Positions 5,987 to 14,465 of a stretch of DNA of 64,000 bases are shown in pieces; position 1 is the first letter of the stretch; every line of letters starts with the position of its first letter. A program made the translations under genes and the position numbers. The notes under the pieces were generated by a model that was not told the origin of the DNA, ran no database searches, and saw only the letters and a list, made by a program, of their open reading frames with translations. Source of the DNA: Azoarcus sp. Aa7 (lineage in GTDB: Bacteria > Pseudomonadota > Gammaproteobacteria > Burkholderiales > Rhodocyclaceae); contig NZ_QVLR01000107.1 of the NCBI RefSeq assembly GCF_014822185.1, positions 1-64,000 on the forward strand, read 5' to 3'.

Positions 5987-7534
5987 ATGGGTTCGAAGAG
6001 CAAGGCGCTGCCCAAGGGCATCAGTGCGGCGGAGTTCGACAAGGCGGTGCGCGAGATGCGGGCGATCGTGGGCGACGAGCACGTGCTGGTCGACGAGGAG
6101 AAGCTCGCGCCGTATCGCAAGATCATGATGCCGGTGCCGGATGCGCAGCACGAGCTGTCGGCCTCGGTGATGCCGGATGGCGTCGAGCAGATCCAGCGCA
6201 TCATGAAGGTGGCGAACAAGTACCGCGTCCCGGTCTATCCCATCTCGACCGGCAAGAACCTCGGCTACGGTTCCGCGGCACCGGTCCAGCGCGGCCAGAT
6301 CGTGATGGACCTGCGGCGCATGAACCGCATCCTCGAGGTGGACCCGGAGCTATGCACGGCGCTGGTTGAGCCGGGCGTGACCTACCAGCAGCTCTACGAC
6401 TACCTGCAGGAACACAAGCTGCCGCTGTGGTTCTCGTGCCCGGCGCCGTCGGCGATCGCGGGGCCGGTCGGCAACATGGTGGACCGCGGCGTCGGTTACA
6501 CGCCGTATGGCGAGCACTTCATGTTCTCGTGCGGCATGGAGGTGGTGCTGGCGGACGGGCAGGTGCTGCGCACCGGCATGGGGGCGATGGAGAACTCGAA
6601 CACCTGGCAGGTGTTCAAGTGGGGCTACGGGCCGACGCTGGACGGCATCTTCACGCAGTCGAATTTCGGCGTCGTGACCAAGATGGGCATGTGGCTGATG
6701 CCCGCGCCGCCGGATTTCCGCCCCTTCTGCATCCAGTACCCGAACGAGACCGACATCACCAAGATCGTCGAGGCGCTGCGGCCGCTGCGCATCGCGATGG
6801 TGATCCCGAACGCGGTGGTGATCGCGCACACGCTGTGGGAGGCGCCGTGCACGCCGGTGAAGCGCGCGGACTATTACACCGGGCCGGGGGCGATCCCCGA
6901 CGAGGCGGTGAAGAAGATCCAGGCCGAGCACAACATCGGCGCGTGGAACGTGTATGCGGGCCTGTACGGCACGAAGGAAACCAACGACGCCAACTGGAAG
7001 ATCATCGAGGCGGTGGCGGCGGGCACGGGCGGCAAGATCATCACGCAGGAGGCGTCGAAGGGCAGCAAGGCGCTGGAGTACCGCTTCGACCTGATGAAGG
7101 GCAAGCCCAACCTCGGTGAGTTCGGGCTGTACAACTGGCGCGGGGGCGGCGGCTCGATCTGGTTCGCGCCGGTGTCGCAGGCGAAGGGTTCCGAGACGCT
7201 CAAGCAGATGCAGATGGCCAAGACCATCCTCGCCAAGTACGGCTTCGACTATGTCGGCGAATTCATCGTCGGCTGGCGCGACATGCACCACGTCATCGAC
7301 CTGCTCTATGACCGTTCGAAGCCGGAGGAGATGGAGAAGGCGTATGCGTGCTACGACGAGCTGCTGCACACCTTCGCGAAGGAAGGCTACGGCATGTACC
7401 GCGCGAACACGGCCTTCGCCGAGAAGGTTGCGGCGACCTACGGGCCGGTGAAGCGCGACGTCGAGAAGCGCCTGAAGAAGGCGCTGGACCCGAACAACAT
7501 CATCGCGCCGGGACGGTGCGGCATCAGCCTGTAA
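5987..7534 (+). CDS. pchF: p-Cresol methylhydroxylase, flavoprotein subunit (4-cresol dehydrogenase)
   Basis: The gene encodes 515 aa, close to the 521 aa of the Pseudomonas enzyme. An N-terminal FAD-binding (PCMH-type) domain spans about residues 50-230 and includes the segment STGKNLGYGSA. A C-terminal substrate and cytochrome-binding domain ends in NNIIAPGRCGI, typical of VAO-family oxidases. The enzyme converts p-cresol to 4-hydroxybenzyl alcohol and then to 4-hydroxybenzaldehyde, passing electrons to PchC. ATG 5987 follows a GGAG site; the longer frame would overlap the preceding gene. Confidence 0.93.
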   Translation: MGSKSKALPKGISAAEFDKAVREMRAIVGDEHVLVDEEKLAPYRKIMMPVPDAQHELSASVMPDGVEQIQRIMKVANKYRVPVYPISTGKNLGYGSAAPVQRGQIVMDLRRMNRILEVDPELCTALVEPGVTYQQLYDYLQEHKLPLWFSCPAPSAIAGPVGNMVDRGVGYTPYGEHFMFSCGMEVVLADGQVLRTGMGAMENSNTWQVFKWGYGPTLDGIFTQSNFGVVTKMGMWLMPAPPDFRPFCIQYPNETDITKIVEALRPLRIAMVIPNAVVIAHTLWEAPCTPVKRADYYTGPGAIPDEAVKKIQAEHNIGAWNVYAGLYGTKETNDANWKIIEAVAAGTGGKIITQEASKGSKALEYRFDLMKGKPNLGEFGLYNWRGGGGSIWFAPVSQAKGSETLKQMQMAKTILAKYGFDYVGEFIVGWRDMHHVIDLLYDRSKPEEMEKAYACYDELLHTFAKEGYGMYRANTAFAEKVAATYGPVKRDVEKRLKKALDPNNIIAPGRCGISL

Positions 7535-7544
7535 GGGGGGAAGC

Positions 7545-8987
7545 ATGAAGGAATACAAGCTGTTCATCGACGGCGAGTGGGTGCCGTCGTCGACCGAGAC
7601 GATCCTGGACGACATCAACCCGGCGACCGGGGAGGTGTGGGGGCGGGTGCATCAGGCCTCGGCCGCGGATCTGGAGCGGGCGATCGCTGCGGCCTACCGT
7701 GCGCGCGAAAGCTGGGGTAACACGCTCGCGAACGAGCGCGAGGCGATCCTGCTGCGCGCGGCGGACGAGCTGCAGAAGCGCATCCCGGAAGTGGCCGACG
7801 TGCTGATCGACGAGGCCGGCTCGACCTTCGGCAAGGCGATGTTCGAGGCGTCCTTCGTCGTCAATCTGCTAAGGAGTGCCGCCGGCGAGTGCCGCCGCAT
7901 CACCGGCGAGACGATGCCGTCCGACAGCCCGGGCGTGTTCTCGATGAGCGTGCGCCGGCCGCTGGGCGTCATCGCCGGCATCGCGCCGTTCAACTTTCCC
8001 TTCCTGCTCGCGACGAAGAAGGTGGCGCTGGCACTCGCGGCCGGCAACACCTTCATCCTGAAGCCGGCGACCTATACGCCGGTCACGGGGCTGAAGATCG
8101 CCGAGATCTTCGAGGCGGCGGGGCTGCCGAAGGGCGTGCTCAACGTCGTGCCGGTGCAGGGTTCGGTGCTGGGCAACAAGTTCGTCGCCGATCCGCGCGT
8201 GCGCATGATCACCTTCACCGGCTCGACCGAGGTCGGGCGCGAGCTGTCGGCGGAAGCTGGCAGGCACTTCAAGCGCATCACGCTGGAGCTGGGCGGCAAG
8301 AGCCCGCTGATCGTGCTGAAGGACGCGGATATCGACTATGCGGTGAATGCTGCGGCGTTCGGCATCTTCCTTCACCAGGGACAGGTGTGCATGGCGAATT
8401 CGCGCCTGATCGTCGAGGCGCCGATCTTCGACGCCTTCTGCGACAAGCTCGCGACCAAGATTGGCGGGTTCAAGGTCGGCGACCCGCGCGATCCGCACAC
8501 GGTGATCGGGCCGCTGATCGACCGCAAGCAGTGCGCGGTGCTCGACCGCCACGTCGCCGACGCGGTGGCGAAGGGGGCGAAGCTGCTGTCGGGCGGCAAG
8601 AGCGAGGGGGCGTTCTACCAGCCGACCATCCTCGCCGGCGTGACGCCCGACATGGTCGTGTTCCGCGAGGAGAGCTTCGGCCCGGCGGTGTCGGTGATCC
8701 GCGCGGCGGACAGCGAGGAGGCGCTGCGGCTCGCCAACGACTCGTGTTACGGGCTGTCGTCGGGCCTCATCACCAACGACCTGCAGAAGGCGTTCGACCT
8801 GTCGCTGCGGCTGGAGGCGGGGATGGTGCACATCAACGACGCGTCGATCATGGACGAGCCGCATGTGCCTTTCGGCGGGGTCAAGGACAGCGGGATGGGG
8901 CGCGAGGGCGGCCATCACTCGATGGACGAGATGACCGAACTCAAGTGGATCACCGTGCAGATGGGCAAGCGGCAGTTCCCGTTCTAG
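7545..8987 (+). CDS. NAD(P)-dependent aldehyde dehydrogenase, likely 4-hydroxybenzaldehyde dehydrogenase
   Basis: This 480-aa protein of the ALDH superfamily starts 10 bp after the flavoprotein gene. The catalytic cysteine is C282 in GQVCMAN, and the glutamate lies in the LELGGKSP motif. Directly after a p-cresol methylhydroxylase it most likely oxidises 4-hydroxybenzaldehyde to 4-hydroxybenzoate, the role of PchA in pseudomonads. Benzaldehyde- or vanillin-type specificity cannot be excluded from sequence. Confidence 0.88.
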   Translation: MKEYKLFIDGEWVPSSTETILDDINPATGEVWGRVHQASAADLERAIAAAYRARESWGNTLANEREAILLRAADELQKRIPEVADVLIDEAGSTFGKAMFEASFVVNLLRSAAGECRRITGETMPSDSPGVFSMSVRRPLGVIAGIAPFNFPFLLATKKVALALAAGNTFILKPATYTPVTGLKIAEIFEAAGLPKGVLNVVPVQGSVLGNKFVADPRVRMITFTGSTEVGRELSAEAGRHFKRITLELGGKSPLIVLKDADIDYAVNAAAFGIFLHQGQVCMANSRLIVEAPIFDAFCDKLATKIGGFKVGDPRDPHTVIGPLIDRKQCAVLDRHVADAVAKGAKLLSGGKSEGAFYQPTILAGVTPDMVVFREESFGPAVSVIRAADSEEALRLANDSCYGLSSGLITNDLQKAFDLSLRLEAGMVHINDASIMDEPHVPFGGVKDSGMGREGGHHSMDEMTELKWITVQMGKRQFPF

Positions 8988-9004
8988 CGAGAGTGGAAGG
9001 CGTC

Positions 9005-9096
9005 TCGTAGGGCGGAAAAGGGCAGCGCCTTCCGCCACACGGCGGTGCAGGCATGACCATCCGGCGGAAGGCGCCTGCGGCTTTTCCGCCCTACGA
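9005..9096. repeat. REP-like palindromic element, copy 1
   Basis: An imperfect palindrome bounded by TCGTAGGGCGG and CCGCCCTACGA, with internal arms containing GCGCCTTCCGCC and GGCGGAAGGCGC. Related copies occur at 22724, 29240, 31530 and 35693. Confidence 0.8.
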
Positions 9097-9144
9097 GAGC
9101 AATGACTTGACGGGATTTGCCGAAATAATCAGGGAGGAGACAAG

Positions 9145-10074
9145 ATGAAAATGAGACAGATCAGCGCGGCGATTGCACTTGCAGTGCTCGCCACCGCCAG
9201 TGCCGTCGCGAAGGAGGGCGGTGACCAGTATCCGAACGGCGCGGAAAGCTGGCTGGCGGGTGCGGTGCCGCCGCCGGGCAACTATTTCCTGAACTACGTC
9301 GGCCACTACAGCGGCAAGTTGCGCGATGGGGATGGCGACAAGGTTCCCGGTGCTTCGGTCGACGCGTGGTTCGACGCGATGCGCTTCATCAAGATGACCG
9401 ACACGAAGATCCTCGGCGGCGACTGGGGCATGCACCTCATCGTGCCGGTGGTGCAGCAGCGGGTGAAGCTCGGCGGTGACAGCAAGACGGTGACGGGATT
9501 GGGCGACATCACCTTCAACCCGGTCATCATCGCGTGGCACACCAAGAACCTGCACTGGACGGTCGCGCTGGACCTCAACATGCCGACGGGGCAGTACAAG
9601 TCGGGCGACCCGAGGAAGAGCATCGGCACGAACTACTGGAGCTTGGAGCCGATCTTCGCCGCGACATGGCTGTCGGACGACGGCTGGGAGGTGTCCGGCA
9701 AGTTCATGTACAACATCAAGCGCAAGAACAAGGACTTCCGCCTTGCGCCGGGCATGCCGAAGATGGATTACGAGTCGGGCGACGACTTCCACATGGATTA
9801 CGTCCTCGGCAAGCACTTCGGGCCGTGGGCGGTGGGCCTGGCGGGCTACTACCTGAAGCAGACCGAGAACGACAAGCTGGAAGGCGAGACGATTCCCGAA
9901 GTGCCGGGGGTGTGGTCGAAGGGGCGCAAGGGCGAGGTGTTCGCGATCGGCCCGAGCGTGAGCTACACGAACAAGAACGGCACGATGTTCATCGCGCAGT
10001 GGCACCACGAAGTGGAAGCCGAGAACCGCTTCCGCGGCGACAAGGCGTGGTTCAAGCTGGTGCTGCCGTTCTGA
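9145..10074 (+). CDS. Outer-membrane channel of the phenol-degradation MetA/SphA-like family
   Basis: The gene encodes 309 aa with a signal peptide (about residues 1-22) followed by alternating aromatic and polar segments typical of a beta-barrel, ending in phenylalanine. It resembles the phenol meta-degradation transporter-like family (COG4313) often found with aromatic catabolic genes, and is probably used for uptake of the hydrophobic substrate. A GGGAGGAG ribosome site precedes it. The REP-like element separates it from the dehydrogenase, so it may be partly independent, but it is co-directional and closes the operon. Confidence 0.8.
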   Translation: MKMRQISAAIALAVLATASAVAKEGGDQYPNGAESWLAGAVPPPGNYFLNYVGHYSGKLRDGDGDKVPGASVDAWFDAMRFIKMTDTKILGGDWGMHLIVPVVQQRVKLGGDSKTVTGLGDITFNPVIIAWHTKNLHWTVALDLNMPTGQYKSGDPRKSIGTNYWSLEPIFAATWLSDDGWEVSGKFMYNIKRKNKDFRLAPGMPKMDYESGDDFHMDYVLGKHFGPWAVGLAGYYLKQTENDKLEGETIPEVPGVWSKGRKGEVFAIGPSVSYTNKNGTMFIAQWHHEVEAENRFRGDKAWFKLVLPF

Positions 10075-10092
10075 GTGCCGATTGAGGCGATC

Positions 10093-10124
10093 GCGGCTCC
10101 GCCTCTGCAGGTGGAGCCGCTTTC
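10093..10124 (+). terminator. Terminator of the p-cresol operon
   Basis: Ten-base arms GCGGCTCCGC (10093-10102) and GTGGAGCCGC (10111-10120), with one G-U pair, are followed by TTTCCC. It lies just after the channel gene stop. Confidence 0.55.
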
Positions 10125-10233
10125 CCTGCGGACATTCATCCTCGCCTTCTCGTGGTTCCGGTTTAGTTCGCCGGAGTCGTGTTCTACATTGCAGATGAGG
10201 GACATGGCATTGTTGTAGCGAGGGGAGGCTCCC

Positions 10234-10605
10234 ATGGCGCCCGAAGAGCGGGGAGAGGGCGTAAGCGCGGGCGCGGATGCCGTGCTCGATGCGGCCTTCG
10301 CCGAGGTGCTGGCGGCCGAGCGTGCGGCAGAGGAGTCCGTCGCGGCGTGCCGCGCCGAGGCCGAGCGGCGTCTGGCCGAGGTCGAGACGGTCGTGCAAGG
10401 TTTGGCTGTACGCGTCGCGGCGCGCCGCCGGCTTTGGCGGGAGCGGCACGCCGCGACGGTCGCCCGGAAAATCACCGAGGTGCAGGAGCAGGCCGCGAAG
10501 GCCGCCGAGCCCATTGCGTTCGACCTGCATGCCCGTGCGCGACTGGCGAGCGCAGTCGAACGGCTGGCCGATGAACTCTGTGGGGCCGACGGGAAGGCCC
10601 GGTAG
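10234..10605 (+). CDS. V/A-type ATPase subunit G/H-like (peripheral stalk)
   Basis: This 123-aa protein is almost entirely an Ala/Glu/Arg-rich helix, fitting a peripheral-stalk coiled coil. It is the first gene of the ATPase operon and is preceded by a strong GGGGAGG ribosome site. Sequence of such subunits is poorly conserved, so the assignment rests on position, length and coiled-coil character. Confidence 0.6.
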   Translation: MAPEERGEGVSAGADAVLDAAFAEVLAAERAAEESVAACRAEAERRLAEVETVVQGLAVRVAARRRLWRERHAATVARKITEVQEQAAKAAEPIAFDLHARARLASAVERLADELCGADGKAR

Positions 10606-10625
10606 CGTTCCCGGAAGAGGGCGAT

Positions 10626-11314
10626 GTGGAATATGCGCAGGCACGGATGCAGGGTCGCTACGGTGCTCGGGCCGACGAAGCCCTGTGGCTGCGTCTGGGC
10701 GGGCAGGCCGGGCTCGACGGCTATCTCGCCGCAGCGCGTGCCACGCCTTTGGCCCGCTGGCTGAGCGGTATTGGCGATGGTGCCGACACCCACGGGATCG
10801 AACTGGCATTGCGCCAGTGTTGGCGCGAGACGGTGGGCGAGCTCGCGCGCTGGATGCCGCGCGAATGGCAGCCGGCGGTGCGGTGGTGCGCGACTCTGAT
10901 CGATCTGCCTGCCCTGGCCTGGCTTGCGGCCGGCGCTGTGCCGCAGCGCTGGATGGAGAAGGACCCCGTGCTGGCTGCCGTCCCCGCGAACCGGTTACCG
11001 ACCGGACGTGCAGCATGGCGCGCGGCATGGCGGGAACGCTGGCCGGCCGCTGCCGGCGAGGATGGCGAGGCCCTCGAGCGGCTGGCGGCCGCGGTCGAGG
11101 CGCATCTCGTCCGGTTCGCGCGCCTGCCTGCCGCCGATGCGCCGGCGGCCCGGCACGCGCTCGGCAGCGAGGCCGCGCGCTGGTTCCGTCGCCTGTCCTT
11201 CCGTCCTTCCGTCCCTCCGTCGCCTTCGCCTATCTGCTGCTGGTTGCCCTCGAGCTCGAGCGGCTGCGCGCCGAGCTCGTATTGCGGGCCTTGAAAGCGG
11301 AGTCGGCATCATGA
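10626..11314 (+). pseudogene. V/A-type ATPase subunit C-like gene with a frameshift at an 8-bp tandem repeat
   Basis: The gene starts with GTG 10626 behind GGAAGAGGG. The frame encodes a helical protein resembling subunit C (d-type), which joins the rotor ring to V1, though it is shorter (226 aa) than the usual 320-350 aa. At 11195-11218 the unit GTCCTTCC is repeated three times (the third with one change). Reading on in frame gives a Pro/Ser-rich tail ending at 11294. Removing one 8-bp unit restores a helical C-terminus ending at 11312-11314, overlapping the ATG of the next gene as in the rest of the operon. It is either a true frameshift, a phase-variable tract, or a sequencing error. Confidence 0.65.
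11195..11218 (+). repeat. Three tandem copies of an 8-bp unit inside the subunit C gene
   Basis: Units are GTCCTTCC, GTCCTTCC and GTCCCTCC. Because 8 is not a multiple of 3, gain or loss of one unit changes the reading frame, so slipped-strand changes here would switch the C-terminus of the protein. Confidence 0.85.
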
Positions 11315-13137
11315 TGCGGCCCGACCCGGCGACCTGGTTCGAGATTCGTGCGGCCAACTGCGACGGGCTGCGCATCGCCGAGGCGTTGGCGGCCGGCGGC
11401 TGCACCGAGTTCGAAATGGCCGGGCCGCGGACGACGCCGTCCGATGCGGCCGAGCAAGGGGCGCGCTTGCGCGCCCGTTTCGAGGAACTCGAACGACACT
11501 ACCGGGGATGGTGGCCAAGGGTCGCGATGCAGCCCCCGAGGGCCTCCGCAGTGGCCACATTGGCGGGTGCGCTGGAGCGGATCGAGGCCTGGGGGGCGAT
11601 TGCCGCGCCGCAGATTGCGGCGGTGCTGGCCGCGGAAACGGAACTCGCGGCCCTGAAGTGGTGGGAGGGCATTCTCGCGTCCTTGGCACTCGGCATCGAT
11701 GACCGCGCCGCACTCGTCCGCGGCGGGCCCCTCGCGGCCGGACTCTATCTGTGCGCCCGGCGCGCCGAATTGCGCCTGTCCGACGGGCTCCTCGCCCGGC
11801 CGTTCAAGGCGTGCGGCGATGCCTGCCTGTTTGCCGTGGGGGCGCCCGTGGCGATGGCACGACTGACGGAACAGGTGGCTACGCTGGGCGGGCGGCGTGT
11901 CGAGACGCCGGAGTGGATCGCATCGCCCGACGCGGCCGGGCAGCTGGCCGTGCGTCGCGCCCATTGCAGCGAAAGCGCCGCTGCCGGCCGTGCGCGGCTG
12001 GACGTGCTGGCGGAGGAGTATCGCCTGGCGGAAGCGGTGGCCGAGGCACGGTGCGCCTGCTGGTGCCTGGAGACCGTGGGGGCGGTCGCCGAGGGGGCGG
12101 CGCTTTGTCGCGTGACCGGCTGGACCGGCGATCCGACGGCCGTGCGCCGGCTGCTCGATGGTGTCGGCGTCCCGGCCCTGCTGCGTTTCTCGATGCCGCC
12201 GCCGGGGCTGCAGCCGCCGCTTCTGCTGCACAATCCTTGGTGGGCACGCCCCTACGAGGCATTCTCCCGCCTGCTGGGCATGCCCGAACGCAATGCGGCC
12301 GATCCGAGCGCGCTCGTCGCGCTCGTGTTTCCGCTCATCTTCGGCTACATGTTCGGCGATCTCGGCCAGGGCCTCCTGCTCGCCGTCGCCGGACTGCTGA
12401 TCGGAGGCCGCTGGCCGCTGGCCAAGGTGTTCGTGCCCGCCGGCCTGTCGGCGGCCTTCTTCGGGCTCGTCTTCGGCAGCGTTTTCAGCCTGCAAGGCAT
12501 CGTTCCCGCCCTCTGGCACGATCCGCTGGACAAACCCTTGCCGGTGCTGGTGCTGCCGCTCTTCGGCGGGGCCTCGCTGCTGCTGGTGGGGCTCGTACTC
12601 GCCGGCGTCGAGGCGGGCTGGCGCGGGCAGTTCGCAGCCTGGCTGCGCAGCGAGGGCGGGGCGATGGCGCTCTATCTCGCCTTGCTGCTGGTCGTTGCCG
12701 TGCCCGCCGGCGTGGGGCTGCCGCCGCTTTTCGTCGCGCTGGCCGCGGTCGCGACCGCACTGGCCCTGGCGCTGTGGCAGGGCGGCGGGGTCGCCGCGGT
12801 CCTGTCCTCCCTTGCTGCCAGCGTCGAGAATGCGCTGCAACTTGCGATCAACACGATCTCCTTTGTCCGCGTCGGCGCCTTCGCCATCGGCCATGCGGGA
12901 CTGTCGGCCGCCCTTGGATTGCTGGCCGACGCGGCCGGCGAGGGGGCTGCGGCCGTTGCGGTGGTCGTCGTCGGCAACGTCGTGATCATCGTGCTGGAGG
13001 TGCTGGTGGTGTCGATCCAGACCACCCGCCTGCTGCTGTTCGAATTCTTCATCCGCTTCTTCGTCGGCAGCGGCCGGGCCTTCCGCCCCGCCGCGCCGCC
13101 TGCGATGGACACCACGGAGGCCCTCCATGAAGCCTGA
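11311..13137 (+). CDS. V/A-type ATPase subunit I (a subunit, membrane stator)
   Basis: The gene encodes 608 aa. The first half (about residues 1-310) is soluble and helical, and the second half carries seven or eight hydrophobic segments. It includes the conserved region FPLIFGYMFGDLGQG (about residues 340-355) of V-type a subunits. It forms the ion half-channels against the rotor ring. ATG 11311 overlaps the restored stop of the subunit C gene (ATGA). Confidence 0.9.
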   Translation: MMRPDPATWFEIRAANCDGLRIAEALAAGGCTEFEMAGPRTTPSDAAEQGARLRARFEELERHYRGWWPRVAMQPPRASAVATLAGALERIEAWGAIAAPQIAAVLAAETELAALKWWEGILASLALGIDDRAALVRGGPLAAGLYLCARRAELRLSDGLLARPFKACGDACLFAVGAPVAMARLTEQVATLGGRRVETPEWIASPDAAGQLAVRRAHCSESAAAGRARLDVLAEEYRLAEAVAEARCACWCLETVGAVAEGAALCRVTGWTGDPTAVRRLLDGVGVPALLRFSMPPPGLQPPLLLHNPWWARPYEAFSRLLGMPERNAADPSALVALVFPLIFGYMFGDLGQGLLLAVAGLLIGGRWPLAKVFVPAGLSAAFFGLVFGSVFSLQGIVPALWHDPLDKPLPVLVLPLFGGASLLLVGLVLAGVEAGWRGQFAAWLRSEGGAMALYLALLLVVAVPAGVGLPPLFVALAAVATALALALWQGGGVAAVLSSLAASVENALQLAINTISFVRVGAFAIGHAGLSAALGLLADAAGEGAAAVAVVVVGNVVIIVLEVLVVSIQTTRLLLFEFFIRFFVGSGRAFRPAAPPAMDTTEALHEA

Positions 13138-13486
13138 ATCGAGGTCGGTCCTGCTCGTCACCGCGACCGCGGCGCTTGCCGCGCTGGCCGCCGTCGGCGT
13201 CACCCTGTTGTTGTTTCCGGACGCCGTGGCCGCCACCACGCCGGCCACGGCCCCCGCCCCCGCGCCGGAAGCGCTGTCCTGGGGCTTCGTCGGCGCGGCG
13301 CTGGCGACCGGCCTGTCCACGCTGGGGGCCGGCATCGCGGTCGGCAAGCTGGGGGCCGCAGCGGTCGGCGCGCTGGCGGAGAAGCCCGAGCTGTTCGGGC
13401 GCCTGTTGATGCTCGTCGGGCTCGCCGAAGGTATCGCGATCTATGGGCTGATCGTTTCCATCCTCATCCTCAATCGGCTGGCATGA
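13127..13486 (+). CDS. V/A-type ATPase proteolipid subunit K (c ring)
   Basis: This 119-aa protein has an N-terminal hydrophobic segment (about residues 8-35, possibly a cleaved leader), a Pro/Ala linker, then one helical hairpin. The ion-carrying carboxylate is Glu101 in GLAEGIAIYG. The glutamine typical of Na+-binding c subunits is not seen in the first hairpin helix, which favours protons; this is an inference. It overlaps the subunit I gene by 11 bp. Confidence 0.88.
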   Translation: MKPESRSVLLVTATAALAALAAVGVTLLLFPDAVAATTPATAPAPAPEALSWGFVGAALATGLSTLGAGIAVGKLGAAAVGALAEKPELFGRLLMLVGLAEGIAIYGLIVSILILNRLA

Positions 13487-13779
13487 AAGCGATCGTCTTC
13501 CTGGGCGACGAGGCGCATGGCGCCGGTTTCCGCCTGGCCGGGCTGACGGTGCGCGCGGTCGTGCCGGGGCGCGAGGCGGAAGCTTTCGCCGATGCCCGTG
13601 CCGAGGCTGCGGTGCTGCTCGTCGATGCCCGTTGCGCGGCGCATCTGCCGCGGGGGGTACTGTCGGCCGCGCTGGAAGCCGGCCAGCCGCCCGTGCTGGT
13701 GCTGCCCGAGCGCGTCGGCGAGTTGCCGCCCGGCGATCCGGCGCCGGCGGTGAGGCGCCTGCTGGGACTTGCCCCATGA
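13483..13779 (+). CDS. V/A-type ATPase subunit F
   Basis: The gene encodes 98 aa with the small alpha/beta fold expected of the central-stalk subunit F: a beta strand, a GDEAHGAGFRLAG segment near the start, and a PVLVLPE segment near residue 70. It overlaps both neighbours by four bases. Subunit F sits in the central rotor stalk with subunit D. Confidence 0.78.
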   Translation: MKAIVFLGDEAHGAGFRLAGLTVRAVVPGREAEAFADARAEAAVLLVDARCAAHLPRGVLSAALEAGQPPVLVLPERVGELPPGDPAPAVRRLLGLAP

Positions 13780-14465
13780 ACGGCGCGGACGCCACGGCGC
13801 GGGCACGGGCCGCCTTGCTCGAGGTCGTTGCCGCCGACCGCGATGCGCGTTGCCGAGCGATCCTGGCGCCCGCCGAGGCGGAGGCCGCGGCGCGCCTTGC
13901 GGCGGCCTTGCAGGCGACGCGGCGCGGATTGCGGCGGGCGCTGGCGGGCGAGCGCGAGGCGTTGCGCGCGCAAGTGAATGCGGCGCTGGCACAACGCGAC
14001 GCCGCCCTGCGCCAGCGCCATCAGCGCCTGGCGCAGGCGGCCGTGGACGAAGGCTGGGCCCTGCTCGCGTCGGCGCTGTGCCGGCGCTGGCAGGAACCGC
14101 AGACCCGGCAGTGCTGGATCGCTGCGGCACTGGACGTGGCGCGCGCCAGGCTGCCGCCGGGCGGCTGGAGCATCCGGCATCCGCCCGGGATGGCACCCGC
14201 GGAGACCGCGGCGATGCAGCAGGCGCTGGCGGCGCAAGGCGTGTCCGACGCGCGCTGTGAAGCGGCCGCCGGGATCGCCGCCGGCATCGAGATCCGTGTC
14301 GGCGACGCGTGCCTCGATGCCACCGTCGACGGCCTGCTCGCCGATCGCGCCGCGGTCGCCGGGCGTCTCGTCCATTTCTGGGAGGAGACGCCCGCGCCCG
14401 CGCCCGCGGCTTCAGGGGCGGCCGACGACGGGGGGCGGGGGCGGACGTCGGCGGAGGAAACATGA
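13776..14465 (+). CDS. V/A-type ATPase subunit E (peripheral stalk)
   Basis: This 229-aa protein has a long Ala/Arg/Glu-rich N-terminal helix (about residues 5-110), followed by a mixed globular part, the layout of peripheral-stalk subunit E. The C-terminus is low-complexity (Pro/Ala/Gly). It starts at the ATGA overlap with subunit F and ends in an overlap with subunit A. Confidence 0.7.
   Translation: MNGADATARARAALLEVVAADRDARCRAILAPAEAEAAARLAAALQATRRGLRRALAGEREALRAQVNAALAQRDAALRQRHQRLAQAAVDEGWALLASALCRRWQEPQTRQCWIAAALDVARARLPPGGWSIRHPPGMAPAETAAMQQALAAQGVSDARCEAAAGIAAGIEIRVGDACLDATVDGLLADRAAVAGRLVHFWEETPAPAPAASGAADDGGRGRTSAEET

Noticed and set aside
9145-10074. Porin-like gene as a general porin
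   Set aside because: Sequence style and its place in the p-cresol operon fit the phenol-degradation channel family better than trimeric porins.
9091-11028. Long minus-strand open frame of 645 codons across the channel gene and ATPase start
   Set aside because: It is an antisense shadow of real plus-strand genes in GC-rich DNA, with Arg/Pro-rich composition and no ribosome site.
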